Positions 27,369-37,022 are shown, counted from the first letter of the stretch. The stretch: DNA of 37,353 nucleotides from Candidatus Zixiibacteriota bacterium (GCA_020348065.1 CP070742.1:2060737-2098089); one strand, 5' to 3'. Translations and numbers: made by a program. The notes: a model not told the origin generated them from the letters alone.

Positions 27369-27845
27369 ATGGACAATGTAAACGTAATAAGGAACGGTTT
27401 TTTCGCTCCCGATTTTACCCTTTCGTCCACTGACGGACGCATGGTATCATTAAAGGACTGCGTTTCCGATAATTTCCTGGCTTTGTGTTTTTTTTCGAAC
27501 TGCGAATCAAACAGAACAAAGACTTTATTGACCGAACTGGATAAAGGATTACCCGGGACCCTGTATGATTTCGAAATGACCGTTGCGGCCGTTACGCCGG
27601 AAAAAACACACAGATTAATAAGCCTTAAAAACGAACTAGGACTTTCTTTCCCATTATTATCCGATACCAGGATGGAGGTATGCGGTTCGTATAACGTAAT
27701 CGATTCTGCAAGCAAAATCCCGGCTGTGCACTTCTCGATCTTTATCATAGATAATGAGTTGATAGTCCATCACAGATTCATAGAGTCGCCCGAAAATGAA
27801 TTTCGAATAGAGGATTTTAAAAAAGAAATTTCGGCCATAATATAA
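27369..27845 (+). CDS. Redoxin/AhpC-TSA-like protein with atypical active site
   Basis: The protein (158 aa) has a thioredoxin-fold redoxin pattern: APDFTLSSTDGRMVSLKD at the N-terminus, a strand LALCFF (37-42), and later FPLLSDTRMEVCGSYNV and the strand FSIFIIDNE. The active-site loop reads NCESNR. A single Cys45 stands where thioredoxin-like proteins carry CxxC and is not in the TxxC context of peroxiredoxins. Cys31, Cys40 and Cys105 are the other cysteines. No signal peptide is visible. It lies alone between corA and the efflux genes. A thiol-dependent redox role is possible but unproven, and the active chemistry is uncertain. Confidence 0.65.
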   Translation: MDNVNVIRNGFFAPDFTLSSTDGRMVSLKDCVSDNFLALCFFSNCESNRTKTLLTELDKGLPGTLYDFEMTVAAVTPEKTHRLISLKNELGLSFPLLSDTRMEVCGSYNVIDSASKIPAVHFSIFIIDNELIVHHRFIESPENEFRIEDFKKEISAII

Positions 27846-27889
27846 ATTATTGCAACTTTTGGGATCAATTTCGTAGTTAGTTAATAATG

Positions 27890-27903
27890 CGGGCTCTGGC
27901 CCG
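27890..27903 (+). terminator. Short GC hairpin before the TolC-like gene
   Basis: CGGGC and GCCCG form a 5-bp stem with a 4-nt loop, followed by ATTTATTT. This could be a weak intrinsic terminator for the redoxin gene. The stem is short and the T tract is interrupted, so the call is tentative. Confidence 0.3.
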
Positions 27904-27911
27904 ATTTATTT

Positions 27912-29288
27912 ATGAGCGAGATGGGAAATATGACAAAAATCATGAAAAAGGCCTTCACAAATATATTCCTCGTGGTAATGACATCTATTTTTTGTTTGGA
28001 GTCATCGGCTGTAGGAGAAGGCTATTCGGTGGATCTTTCAGCAGCTATAGACCTGGCTATCGAAAACAACGAATCGTATCTGATTGCCAAAAAGGAAATG
28101 GAGAGGGCAAACAGCCAGATCATCGAGGCGGCGGCGGGAGCATTACCCTTGATTACCGGCGGCCTGACATATTTGAGAAATTGGAGAGTCCCCACCGGCG
28201 TATTTCAATTCGGGGATGAGATAGTTACGGTAAAATTCGGTACGGATAATTCCTATACTGCGGATCTAACTTTAACCCAGCCATTATATTCGGGGGGACG
28301 GACCATCGCGGCCATTAAAATAGCGCGGCTTTATAAAAAACTTTCGCGAGAAACAGTCCGAAGCGCCGGCCAGAACCTGAAAGTCGAGGTTTATAACGCC
28401 TTTTTCGGCGCCGTCTTGGCCCGGGAGATCAGCAGGGTCAGTTCCCAGTCGCTGGAACTTGCTCGGGACAACCTGAAGGTTGTTGATAAAATGTATGCCC
28501 AGGGCGTGGCCTCCGAATACGATCTTCTTCGGGCCAAGGTCGAGGTCGCCAATTTACAGCCGACTGTTACCAGATCCGAAACCGATTTTGAGGTCGCGAC
28601 TTCGGCTCTGAAAAACCTCTTAGGCATCGGTACTGATGACGAACTCGAGTTGGAGGTGGAATTCGATTCGTCTCAATTCATCGTTACGCCGATCGACATT
28701 CCCGGTTTTGAGGATGAGCTTATCCAGAATAGACCTGAGGTAAAAATCAGCACGTATACTTCGGAGGGAAGAAAGAAGGCTATATCGCTATATACCGCGG
28801 GATATAAACCGAGTTTGAATTTCAGGACCACGCTGCAGTACCAAACACAGTTTGATGAGGGGAATGTTTTTGAGAGAAGATGGGATCGGAGTTTGAGCAG
28901 TACGTTGGAAATAAACATCCCGATTTTCGATTCTTGGAAAACCCCGTCCCGGGTTAGACAGGCGAAAATTGACTATTCCCAGAGCGAATTGCAGAAAGAG
29001 GCCATAAGAAAGGCAATGATTCTGGATCTGGAGCAAAGTTACGGGAAATATATAGAAGCCAGGGAAAACCTCTCGGCGCAGGGCAATGCCGTAGAACTTG
29101 CCCGGAGAGGATTAGAGATCGCAAATGTAAGATTTGAGAACGGAGTGGGTACCCAGCTCGAAGTTTCCGACGCCAGATTGCAGTTGCAGCTGGCAGAAAT
29201 CAATAAGGCTACGGCCTTTTATGATCTGGCGGTGGGTTATGCGAAATTAATGCGGGCTCTCGGCAGGGACCTGGAGCCTATTAAATAA
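27912..29288 (+). CDS. TolC-family outer-membrane efflux protein
   Basis: The protein is 458 aa from the ATG at 27912. In-frame ATGs at 27921, 27930 and 27942 also exist, and the last begins directly with a signal peptide (MKKAFTNIFLVVM). Two TolC/OEP repeats are visible. The first starts at LSAAIDLAIENNESYLIAKKE and includes LTLTQPLYSGGRTIAAI. The second carries INIPIFDSWKTPSRVRQAK, the usual strand-turn into the periplasmic helices. Long heptad-rich helices (LARDNLKVVDKMYAQGVASEYDLL and its counterpart near the C-terminus) match the tunnel. It supplies the outer-membrane exit for the adaptor and RND pump encoded next. Confidence 0.93.
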   Translation: MSEMGNMTKIMKKAFTNIFLVVMTSIFCLESSAVGEGYSVDLSAAIDLAIENNESYLIAKKEMERANSQIIEAAAGALPLITGGLTYLRNWRVPTGVFQFGDEIVTVKFGTDNSYTADLTLTQPLYSGGRTIAAIKIARLYKKLSRETVRSAGQNLKVEVYNAFFGAVLAREISRVSSQSLELARDNLKVVDKMYAQGVASEYDLLRAKVEVANLQPTVTRSETDFEVATSALKNLLGIGTDDELELEVEFDSSQFIVTPIDIPGFEDELIQNRPEVKISTYTSEGRKKAISLYTAGYKPSLNFRTTLQYQTQFDEGNVFERRWDRSLSSTLEINIPIFDSWKTPSRVRQAKIDYSQSELQKEAIRKAMILDLEQSYGKYIEARENLSAQGNAVELARRGLEIANVRFENGVGTQLEVSDARLQLQLAEINKATAFYDLAVGYAKLMRALGRDLEPIK

Positions 29289-29301
29289 ACCGGAGTAAAT
29301 A

Positions 29302-30387
29302 ATGAGGAAAATTAAATACTTTTTGCTGGTTTTGATAAGCCTGAACGTCTTTTCTTCATGCGGCGAAAAAAGCAACGAAAAAACATCGGAGGAAAAGGCT
29401 ATCTCTGTGACCGTTGCCAGGGTTGAGCCGAGAGATCTTTCGTTGGATGTTGTTTATACCGGGACTCTGGAGGGGGAGAAACAGGCCAAGATATTCGCCT
29501 CAATCCCGGAAGCCGTTGTGGGACTGCCCGTTAAAGAAGGCAACCGGGTAAAAAAAGGCGAGGCGGTTATAGTTCTGGATAAAAGCGGAGCGGCTTCTCA
29601 ATATAATCAGGCCAAAGCGGTTTATCTTGAAGCGAAAGACAACTATAACAAAATGGAAAATCTCTATAAAGGCGGCGCTATTTCTGAGCAGGCTTACATC
29701 GGTTCCAGGACTGCCTTTGAAGTGGCCGAGGCGAATTTCGAATCCGCCAGACAACGGGTGGAATTAACAAGTCCCATCACGGGAATATTGACCGATCTTT
29801 CCGTAAATATCGGCGAATATGTCCAGCCCGGTTTGCCTCTTGCAACTGTAGCCCAGACCAGGTCCATGAGGCTGGTTATTTTTGTGGAAAGTCAGAATGT
29901 AGCATTTATCAAAAAGGGGCAAAAAGCGGATATTTTCGTTGAGTTATCGGGAAGCAACGACTCCGGATTATCGGGAGTCATAAGAGAGGTTTCCAGGTCG
30001 GCCGATCCTGAAACGAGGCTTTTCAGGGCGGAAATACAAATTGAGAATCCTGAGGGCGCGTTGAAACCCGGGATGTTCGCTCGAGCCAGAATTACCACCG
30101 CTAATTTGAAATCAGTGCTTGCCGTCCCGAGGGAATCGGTTTTCTCAACAGATGGCATCTATAAGGTATTTACGGTTGAAGACAGCAAGGCGGTGGAAAA
30201 ATCAGTCGGAATAGCTGAAATGACGGAGGAATTTTTTATCATAAAATCCGGTTTGAAAGAAAATGAGAAGGTAATTGTTTTGGGACGTAATCTTGTAGAA
30301 GATGGCTCGCGCGTTACCGTCTCGAATATCGAGAACAATGTTAAGGGCGAGCAATCTTTCGATTCAGTCTCGGGATCCGAAGGATAA
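29302..30387 (+). CDS. RND efflux periplasmic adaptor (membrane-fusion lipoprotein)
   Basis: A GGAG Shine-Dalgarno lies 7 nt before the ATG. The protein (361 aa) has a lipoprotein signal with lipobox FSSC at Cys20. The lipoyl/barrel-sandwich halves are recognisable as VVGLPVKEGNRVKKGEAVIVLD and VELTSPITGILTDLSVNIGEYVQPG. An alpha-hairpin lies between them (about 97-150). The beta-barrel segment includes ETRLFRAEIQIENPEGALKPGMFARARI. It belongs to the HlyD/AcrA adaptor family and bridges the inner-membrane pump and the TolC-like channel. The pump gene starts 3 nt after its stop. Confidence 0.95.
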   Translation: MRKIKYFLLVLISLNVFSSCGEKSNEKTSEEKAISVTVARVEPRDLSLDVVYTGTLEGEKQAKIFASIPEAVVGLPVKEGNRVKKGEAVIVLDKSGAASQYNQAKAVYLEAKDNYNKMENLYKGGAISEQAYIGSRTAFEVAEANFESARQRVELTSPITGILTDLSVNIGEYVQPGLPLATVAQTRSMRLVIFVESQNVAFIKKGQKADIFVELSGSNDSGLSGVIREVSRSADPETRLFRAEIQIENPEGALKPGMFARARITTANLKSVLAVPRESVFSTDGIYKVFTVEDSKAVEKSVGIAEMTEEFFIIKSGLKENEKVIVLGRNLVEDGSRVTVSNIENNVKGEQSFDSVSGSEG

Positions 30388-30390
30388 CCG

Positions 30391-33300
30391 ATGTACATAT
30401 CCAACGTATCGATAAAACGTCCCGTTTTTACCACCATGCTTATAGTAGCCCTGATTGTGCTGGGCCTGGTATCGTACAGGCAAATGAGCGTCGACCTTAT
30501 GCCGGATATAGATTTTCCATTTGTTATTATTACTACAGTTTATCCGGGAGCGGGACCGGAAGCTGTAGCCACGGATGTTACGCAGAAAATTGAAGATATC
30601 GTCAACCCGATTGCGGGGGTCAAACATATAGAATCAACCTCGAGCGAGGGAATATCGCTTATTCTTGTGGAGTTTACTCTCGAAACGAAGGGCCTTGACG
30701 CAGCGCAGGAGGTCCGCGAGAAAATTGCGACCATTCGTCCCGATCTCCCCCAGGACATAGAGGAACCGGTGGTGCAAAGATATGATCCCGAGTCCGAGCC
30801 GATCATGTCAATCGTTATGGGCGGAGATAGATCTCCTAAGGAACTGACGTCCATCGCTGATAAACTGGTTAAAGAAAAGCTGGAATCCATAGAGGGGGTA
30901 GGCGCCGCCACCATTGTGGGCGGAAGCGAAAGGGAATTTCAGGTTTTACTCGATCTCGATGCCATGAACGCGAGAATGCTGACTTTTCAGGATATTTCTT
31001 ACGCCGTCTCCGCCTCAAATTTCGAACTTCCCGGCGGCCATCTCAAACAAGGCCCCAGCGAGATCCTTGTCCGCACCATGGGACGTTTTGAAAATGTTGA
31101 CGATATCAAGAAAGTTATAGTTAAGAGTGAAGACGGCAAGGTAATCCGTCTGGATGATATCGCTACGGTTGTGGACACGATTTCCGAACGACGCAGTATC
31201 GCCCGCTTTGACGGACAAGATGCCGTTACGCTTGAAATCAGACGTCAATCCGGCGCCAATACGGTTGAAGTCGCCGATGCTATTAAAGAAAAACTTACGG
31301 AAATCAAGGAACTGCTGCCACGGGGCGTAATAGCAGAAATAGCCATGGATAACTCAGTGTTCATAGAAGAATCTTTACATGACGTCCAGGTGACGATTTT
31401 CTTTGCGGGCGCCTTGGCCATCTTGGCTATATTTCTATTCCTGGCGAATATACCTTCCACCATAATCACGGCTATTGCCATTCCTACTTCTATAATAGCG
31501 ACCTTTACGGCCATGAGGTTTCTCGATTTTACCTTGAACATGATGTCGTTGATGGCTCTTTCCCTGTCTGTCGGTTTGCTTATTGATGATGCCATCGTAG
31601 TTATTGAAAATATTTACCGCCATCTCGATACCGGCGAATCCAGAGTTGACGCCGCCAAAAACGGCACATCCGAGATCGGGCTGGCGGTTATGGCCACCAC
31701 GTTCTCTATTGTTGTGGTGTTTTTGCCGGTGGCATTTATGTCCGGCATCGTGGGCCGCTTCTTCTATCAATTCGGAATGACCATAGCGGTGGCGGTAATG
31801 GTATCGTTGTTCGTGGCCTTTACACTAACCCCCATGCTTTCGTCGAAATTTCTGCAGAAAGAAAAACCCGTAAAAAAGGAATCGAAAAATCCGATTACGC
31901 GAATTCTGTACTATTGGAACCGGCTATTTAAGAGATTCGGAGACATTTATAACACCACGCTCGGCTGGACCTTGAAACATAGATTCTTAACCCTTTTATT
32001 TGCGATTGCCGGATTCGCTTTATCGATTGCGCTTGCCAATTTTTTCTTGAGCACCCAGTTTCTTCCTCAATCCGATAGATCGGAGCTGTATATCAGTTTT
32101 GAGACGATGCCGGGTTCGAGCCTGGAGAGAACATCGGATCTGGCCGGAATGCTGGAAAATATTATTGCCTCCCATGAGGACGTCGTTAAATACCAGCTTT
32201 TGACTGTCGGCGGCGAGATTACACCGGTGAATGAAGGCGGTATTTACGTAAAGCTTGTCGATAAGAATGAGCGCGATAAAACAGTTTTCGAACTGGTGGA
32301 CATTTTTCGCGAAGAATTGTCCTCCGTACCCGGATTAACGCTGGGCGTTGCAACGGAGGCGGGTCATGCCGGGGGCGGAAATCTGGTGGAGTATTCGATT
32401 CGGGGGCCCGATTATGCTCGCATAAAAAACCTGGCGTTTTCATTGGAAGATATTCTTAAACAGACTCCGGGCGCGGTTGACATTGAGAACAGCGAAAAGG
32501 AAGCGCGGCCCGAGCTTCAGATTATGGTCGATCGGGATCTGGCCAAAGACCTGGGACTGGATCTCATGTCTATAGCCGGTACGGTCAGAAATCTTGTCGA
32601 TGGGGCCAGGGTAAGCCGCCTGAAAGAGGGCGATGAGGAATACGATATCAGGGTCCAGTTGTCGACGGAGTATCGAAAGGATGTTGAGAATCTGAATAAT
32701 ATCTACGTAGCTTCCGAGAAGAAAATACGGGGCGCCGATTATTCGGTTCCTCTCCGGCAGGTGGCCTCGATTTATGAGCAAAAAGCGCCTACGGAGGTCA
32801 GGAGATATGATCGCCAGAGGGAGATTAGAGTCGGTTCCAACGCCGCCACCGGTTACACCATGGGAGATGTTATCTCTTACGCCAATGCAGAAATGGTGAA
32901 ATTAAATATGCCTGCCGGCTACTCCGTAACGCCCGTGGGCGAGGCTGAAATTCAGCAGGAATCGTTCGCCGAAATCGGCATGGCTCTGATGCTGGCGATA
33001 ATATTCATCTACCTGTTGCTGGCCTCTCAGTTTGAATCCCTCGTGGATCCGTTGTCTATGGGCATGTCGCTTCTGATGGCTCCGGTGGGCGCTATCCTTG
33101 CCTTGATTATTTTTGATTCCGCCATTTCTTTAATGTCGTTGATCGGGATTGTGTTCTTGATGGGACTGGTTACCAAGAACGCCATCCTGCTCATAGACTT
33201 TATAAAACAGGCCCGCCGGCGCGGAGTAAAACGTACCGAGGCCATATTGCAGGCTGGAGCCATCAGACTTCGGCCGATCCTGATGACATCGCTTTCCATG

Positions 33301-33492
33301 ATTTTCGCTATGTTGCCACTGGCCTTCGGGGTCGGACCCGGCGCGGAGTTCAGGGCGCCTATGGCTCAGGCGGTAATCGGAGGTCTGACCTCATCGACCC
33401 TTTTAACATTGATTATCGTCCCCGTGGTTTATACATTACTGGATGATATCGTATTATTTGTGACGGGAAAGCGAAAAAAGGCGAACATTTAA
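30391..33492 (+). CDS. RND-family multidrug/hydrophobe efflux pump (AcrB/HAE1-like)
   Basis: The protein (1033 aa) is full-length for the family, with an internal repeat of two 6-helix halves and two large periplasmic loops. It opens with ISNVSIKRPVFTTMLIVALIVLG, the standard first helix. The proton-relay acidic pair is present as Asp399-Asp400 in LLIDDAIVVIENI, and the partner Lys929 is in GLVTKNAILLIDF. The pump uses the proton gradient to expel substrates through the adaptor and TolC-like partners. Substrate cannot be deduced. The C-terminal tail ends in a short basic stretch. Confidence 0.96.
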   Translation: MYISNVSIKRPVFTTMLIVALIVLGLVSYRQMSVDLMPDIDFPFVIITTVYPGAGPEAVATDVTQKIEDIVNPIAGVKHIESTSSEGISLILVEFTLETKGLDAAQEVREKIATIRPDLPQDIEEPVVQRYDPESEPIMSIVMGGDRSPKELTSIADKLVKEKLESIEGVGAATIVGGSEREFQVLLDLDAMNARMLTFQDISYAVSASNFELPGGHLKQGPSEILVRTMGRFENVDDIKKVIVKSEDGKVIRLDDIATVVDTISERRSIARFDGQDAVTLEIRRQSGANTVEVADAIKEKLTEIKELLPRGVIAEIAMDNSVFIEESLHDVQVTIFFAGALAILAIFLFLANIPSTIITAIAIPTSIIATFTAMRFLDFTLNMMSLMALSLSVGLLIDDAIVVIENIYRHLDTGESRVDAAKNGTSEIGLAVMATTFSIVVVFLPVAFMSGIVGRFFYQFGMTIAVAVMVSLFVAFTLTPMLSSKFLQKEKPVKKESKNPITRILYYWNRLFKRFGDIYNTTLGWTLKHRFLTLLFAIAGFALSIALANFFLSTQFLPQSDRSELYISFETMPGSSLERTSDLAGMLENIIASHEDVVKYQLLTVGGEITPVNEGGIYVKLVDKNERDKTVFELVDIFREELSSVPGLTLGVATEAGHAGGGNLVEYSIRGPDYARIKNLAFSLEDILKQTPGAVDIENSEKEARPELQIMVDRDLAKDLGLDLMSIAGTVRNLVDGARVSRLKEGDEEYDIRVQLSTEYRKDVENLNNIYVASEKKIRGADYSVPLRQVASIYEQKAPTEVRRYDRQREIRVGSNAATGYTMGDVISYANAEMVKLNMPAGYSVTPVGEAEIQQESFAEIGMALMLAIIFIYLLLASQFESLVDPLSMGMSLLMAPVGAILALIIFDSAISLMSLIGIVFLMGLVTKNAILLIDFIKQARRRGVKRTEAILQAGAIRLRPILMTSLSMIFAMLPLAFGVGPGAEFRAPMAQAVIGGLTSSTLLTLIIVPVVYTLLDDIVLFVTGKRKKANI

Positions 33493-33518
33493 GGAACCCT
33501 CGGTTATAGGCCGACGTA

Positions 33519-35150
33519 GTGTCTTATATGCCCTCAGTTTGTTTCGATAGCCTGACTGGCAGCACAAAACTCTTTCTGGATTTTATATGCTGTTCGGATA
33601 CGGCGTTTAAATATTACAAATATGACTTTAAGAGTATGTCCTCATACATAAACGCCGCCGAGTGGATTGACGGATCCTCCTACGATAGAGAAAAATTAGC
33701 GGCTATTATAGCCGGTTCGACATCATCATTGAACTTGCCGGATAACATCAAATCCAATATTGAGAAACTCTCGCAACCCGATTCACTTGTAGTATTTTCC
33801 GGGCAGCAGGTGGGATTGCTATTGGGCCCCATGTATACCGTCATAAAAGCTTTGACATCCTTTAAAATGGCCAATAGACTGGAAACCTTATTGAATCGCC
33901 CGGTAGTGCCCTGTTTCTGGATGGCTACCGACGATCATGACTTTGATGAGATAAAAACCGTGAATTTACTGGATCGTTCCGGGGATTGTCATGAGTTCTC
34001 ATATGAACCGTCTTCCCTGGATTGCGATATTCCCATGGCGGATGTTATTCTTGACGACGAGATTGAGAAATTTCAATCATCTCTATCGGAATATCTTATT
34101 GAGACCGAGTTTTCATCCTCCATTAATGAAAAATTAAAAGGCAGATATAAAAGCGGCAACAGTCTTTCCTCTGCTTTCGCCGGGCTTTTCGCCGATTTTC
34201 TCGGAAATTTCGGCATAATTCCAATCGATCCCAATTATCCCGGCATGAAAAAAATGTTTGCGCCCGTTTTCAAACAGGAGATCGAAAATTACCCGAAGAT
34301 TTTTAATTTATATGAGACGGCATCGCAGGAACTTCTGGATGCCGGTTATCACAGGCAGGTTCACAAGAGCGGTGAAAGCCTGAATCTCTTTTTCAATGAA
34401 AAGGGCAGGGCCAACATCATTCATAAAAATGGTAAATTTCACCTCGAAGGAAAAGATAAATCCTTTACAAAGGAGCAGCTTCTCGAAAAATTGGAATTCG
34501 AACCGGAGAGATTCTCGCCCAATGTCTGCCTCAGGCCGGTGGCGCAATGCTCCGCGTTTCCCACTATCTGTCAGATAGTGGGACCCTCCGAGGCGGCTTA
34601 TTATGCCCAGATTTGGCCGATATTCAGATATCTAAATGTTCCCTGGCCGGTTATTAAACCAAGAATGTTCGCGACAATTGTGGAGCCTCGCATTAAGAAA
34701 ACAATGGATAAATTAGGCATAAGTTTTGCCTCGCTTTATAATGATACCGATTATGAAATAAGTCGGGTGATCAAAGATAATTTCCCGTCGGAAATCCAGT
34801 CCGAGGGAGAATTAATGAGAAATGAGACAAAAAAACCGCTTAAACAGCTTTCCGAATCGTTGAAAGCCAAAGATCCGGAAAGTTACCAGGTAATTGAACA
34901 TTCTCTCAAGCGGCTGGACCAGGAACTCAATCATCTTTATAAAAAGCTGTTTACCGCGCATAAAAAACGCCATGATACGGCTATCGGGCAGGTGAGGAGG
35001 GCGGCAAATTTTCTGTTTCCGCAGAGTAAATTTCAGGAAAGGATTATTTCTCCTGTTTATTTCGCCAACAAGTTCGGCCCTGAAATATTTAAACGGCTGG
35101 AGGAAAAACTGGATATCGATTCGGTCAATCATCAGCTGATGGAATTATGA
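33519..35150 (+). CDS. bshC: BshC, putative cysteine-adding enzyme of bacillithiol synthesis
   Basis: The protein is 543 aa, the usual BshC length. It starts at a GTG at 33519, with an in-frame ATG at 33528. Family hallmarks are SGQQVGLLLGPMYTVIKAL and RPVVPCFWMATDDHDFDEI, the latter the HxFDE-type signature of the core. A long C-terminal coiled coil lies at about 435-490, followed by PQSKFQERIISPVYFANKFG near the C-terminus. BshC is the presumed last enzyme, ligating cysteine to glucosaminyl-malate. The stop overlaps the bshA start as ATGA. Confidence 0.95.
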   Translation: MSYMPSVCFDSLTGSTKLFLDFICCSDTAFKYYKYDFKSMSSYINAAEWIDGSSYDREKLAAIIAGSTSSLNLPDNIKSNIEKLSQPDSLVVFSGQQVGLLLGPMYTVIKALTSFKMANRLETLLNRPVVPCFWMATDDHDFDEIKTVNLLDRSGDCHEFSYEPSSLDCDIPMADVILDDEIEKFQSSLSEYLIETEFSSSINEKLKGRYKSGNSLSSAFAGLFADFLGNFGIIPIDPNYPGMKKMFAPVFKQEIENYPKIFNLYETASQELLDAGYHRQVHKSGESLNLFFNEKGRANIIHKNGKFHLEGKDKSFTKEQLLEKLEFEPERFSPNVCLRPVAQCSAFPTICQIVGPSEAAYYAQIWPIFRYLNVPWPVIKPRMFATIVEPRIKKTMDKLGISFASLYNDTDYEISRVIKDNFPSEIQSEGELMRNETKKPLKQLSESLKAKDPESYQVIEHSLKRLDQELNHLYKKLFTAHKKRHDTAIGQVRRAANFLFPQSKFQERIISPVYFANKFGPEIFKRLEEKLDIDSVNHQLMEL

Positions 35151-36271
35151 AAATAGGAATTGTCTGTTATCCGGTTAAGGGCGGTTCGGGTGTTGTGGCC
35201 TCCGAGTTGGGTCTGGCGCTTTCGGCGTCGGGTGTCGAGGTGCATTTCTTCTCGTATGCTCTTCCTTTTCGCCTGACCGGATTCGACGCCAATTTCATTT
35301 TCCACGAAGTCGAGGTTACCAGTTACCCGTTGTTTAAATATCCTCCATACACACTTTCCCTGGCGGCGAGGCTGGCGGAAGAATCCAAAAGAGTGGGATT
35401 GGATATTATACATGTGCATTACGCCATTCCCCACGCCATAAGCGGGTTTTTGGCCAAACAGATACTGGGCCCCGATGCTCCCAAACTAATTACGACATTA
35501 CATGGAACCGATATTACCCTCGTTGGTCAGCATCCATCATTTTACGCAGTGACTAAATTTTCCATGGAGGTATCGGACGCGCTGACCACCGTAAGCAGAT
35601 ATATTTCGGATAGGACCAGGGAGTCTTTCGGGATCACCGAGCGTATAGAAATCATCCCCAATTTCGTTGACGTTACCCGTTTCAAACCCGATCAAAAGGG
35701 ATGCGATCGCGCCGAGTTCGCCTCCCATGATGAGAAGATTATCATGCATATGTCCAATTATCGGCCTGTGAAAAACGCTGACAACGTGATAAGAATTTTC
35801 GATATTGTAAACAAAAGATTACCCTCAAGGTTGATTCTGGTAGGGGACGGTCCCGAAGCCCCCAATGCCCTTTCGCTGGCCGATAGCCTGGGTTTGAAGG
35901 ATCGGGTTACTTTTCTCGGCGCCCAGGATATGGTAGAATCGGTTCTCTGCAAGGCGGATCTGTTTCTGTTGCCATCGGCCTCGGAGGCATTCGGGCTCGC
36001 CGCTTTGGAGGCGATGGCATGCGGAGTGCCGGTAGTGGGATCGATCGTCGGCGGTTTGCCGGAGCTGGTGAAAAACGGTGATGTCGGATACCTTGAGCCT
36101 GTCGGCGACGTAGGCGCCATGGCCAGAAGATCACTCGAGATTTTGACCGACGGAGAGTTGCATCGTAAAATGTCGAAGCGAGCCAGGGAGATAACCGTGA
36201 AGAAATTCACCACTGAAAAAGTTGTAGGTCAGTATAAAGAGTTTTACCGGAAAGTTCTGGAAGATGGCTGA
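35147..36271 (+). CDS. bshA: BshA, N-acetyl-alpha-D-glucosaminyl L-malate synthase
   Basis: The protein (374 aa) is a GT4 glycosyltransferase that joins UDP-GlcNAc and L-malate, the first bacillithiol step. The N-terminus KIGIVCYPVKGGSGVVASELGLAL and the following HFFSYALPFRL are BshA-specific. The acceptor-side motif HVHYAIPHA and the LHGTDITLVG segment are present. The EX7E motif of GT4 enzymes is Glu280 and Glu288. The gene is translationally coupled to bshC upstream and overlaps bshB1 downstream by 8 nt. Confidence 0.97.
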   Translation: MKIGIVCYPVKGGSGVVASELGLALSASGVEVHFFSYALPFRLTGFDANFIFHEVEVTSYPLFKYPPYTLSLAARLAEESKRVGLDIIHVHYAIPHAISGFLAKQILGPDAPKLITTLHGTDITLVGQHPSFYAVTKFSMEVSDALTTVSRYISDRTRESFGITERIEIIPNFVDVTRFKPDQKGCDRAEFASHDEKIIMHMSNYRPVKNADNVIRIFDIVNKRLPSRLILVGDGPEAPNALSLADSLGLKDRVTFLGAQDMVESVLCKADLFLLPSASEAFGLAALEAMACGVPVVGSIVGGLPELVKNGDVGYLEPVGDVGAMARRSLEILTDGELHRKMSKRAREITVKKFTTEKVVGQYKEFYRKVLEDG

Positions 36272-36983
36272 TATAAAGCTTGATGTTCTCTCAATTGCGG
36301 CGCATCGCGACGACACCGAAATTGTATCCGGAGGCACTATTATAAAGATGGTAGATCTGGGTTATGCTGTGGGGATACTGGATCTTACCGAAGGCGAGTC
36401 CGGGTCGCGGGGAAGCGCCGAGAACCGTAGAAATGAGGCCGAATGCGCATCGAAAGTCATGGGAATTAAATACCGCCACAATCTCGGATTGCCTGACGCC
36501 GGCCTTTACGACACGCAGGAAAACGCGCTGAAGGTAGCGAAGATAATACGAGAGACGAAACCGGAGTTGGTAATACTGCCCTACTGGAAACAGCGCCATC
36601 CCGACCATGCCGCCGCAAGCCAGACAGGATACAGGGGATGTTTCCTCGCCGGCCTGGGCAAGATGCCCATAGACGGCAAACCGTATCGCCCGAGGAAGAT
36701 CATTTATTCAACGTCGTTTCATGACGACAACCCGTCATTCGTGGTGGATATTACCGACCAGTTCAAGCGAAAATGCGAGGCGGTAGCCTGCTATAAGACT
36801 CAGTTTGAGGAGAAACCGGGAGAGCGCGAGGTATATCCCCCGGCGCGCAATATATTCGACTACATGGAGATCAGGAATCGCCAGTACGGTTATATGATCG
36901 GGGTCAAATACGCCGAATGCTTCATCCAGAAAGAGAAAATGAGCCTCGATGACCCGCTGAAACTGCCGGGCAAATCGATCTGA
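36264..36983 (+). CDS. bshB1: BshB1-type LmbE/PIG-L deacetylase of bacillithiol synthesis
   Basis: The protein (239 aa) removes the acetyl group from GlcNAc-malate. Zinc ligands are His14 and Asp17 in AHRDD, and His115 in HPDH (112-115). The usual motif is AHPDD, and here Arg replaces Pro at residue 15. The GGTII strand, DLTEGESGSRGSAENRRNEA and the C-terminal MIGVKYAECF match BshB1. It ends the bshC-bshA-bshB1 set, which encodes the complete pathway. Alternative LmbE activities are unlikely given the operon. Confidence 0.94.
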   Translation: MADIKLDVLSIAAHRDDTEIVSGGTIIKMVDLGYAVGILDLTEGESGSRGSAENRRNEAECASKVMGIKYRHNLGLPDAGLYDTQENALKVAKIIRETKPELVILPYWKQRHPDHAAASQTGYRGCFLAGLGKMPIDGKPYRPRKIIYSTSFHDDNPSFVVDITDQFKRKCEAVACYKTQFEEKPGEREVYPPARNIFDYMEIRNRQYGYMIGVKYAECFIQKEKMSLDDPLKLPGKSI

Positions 36984-36993
36984 TCATTTTAAC

Positions 36994-37022
36994 TTGCCAT
37001 AGAAATAGGTAATATCTATACT
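36994..37022 (+). promoter_or_regulatory. Promoter of selC
   Basis: TTGCCA (36994-36999), a 17-nt spacer and TATACT (37017-37022) form a good sigma-70-type promoter. The first tRNA base, 37029, lies 7 nt beyond the -10 element, the expected transcription start distance. Confidence 0.65.

Noticed and set aside
27369-27845. Selenoprotein with in-frame UGA near the redoxin active site
   Set aside because: The frame is continuous without TGA and the active-site loop has an ordinary Cys codon; no in-frame TGA extension next to the other genes looked credible either.
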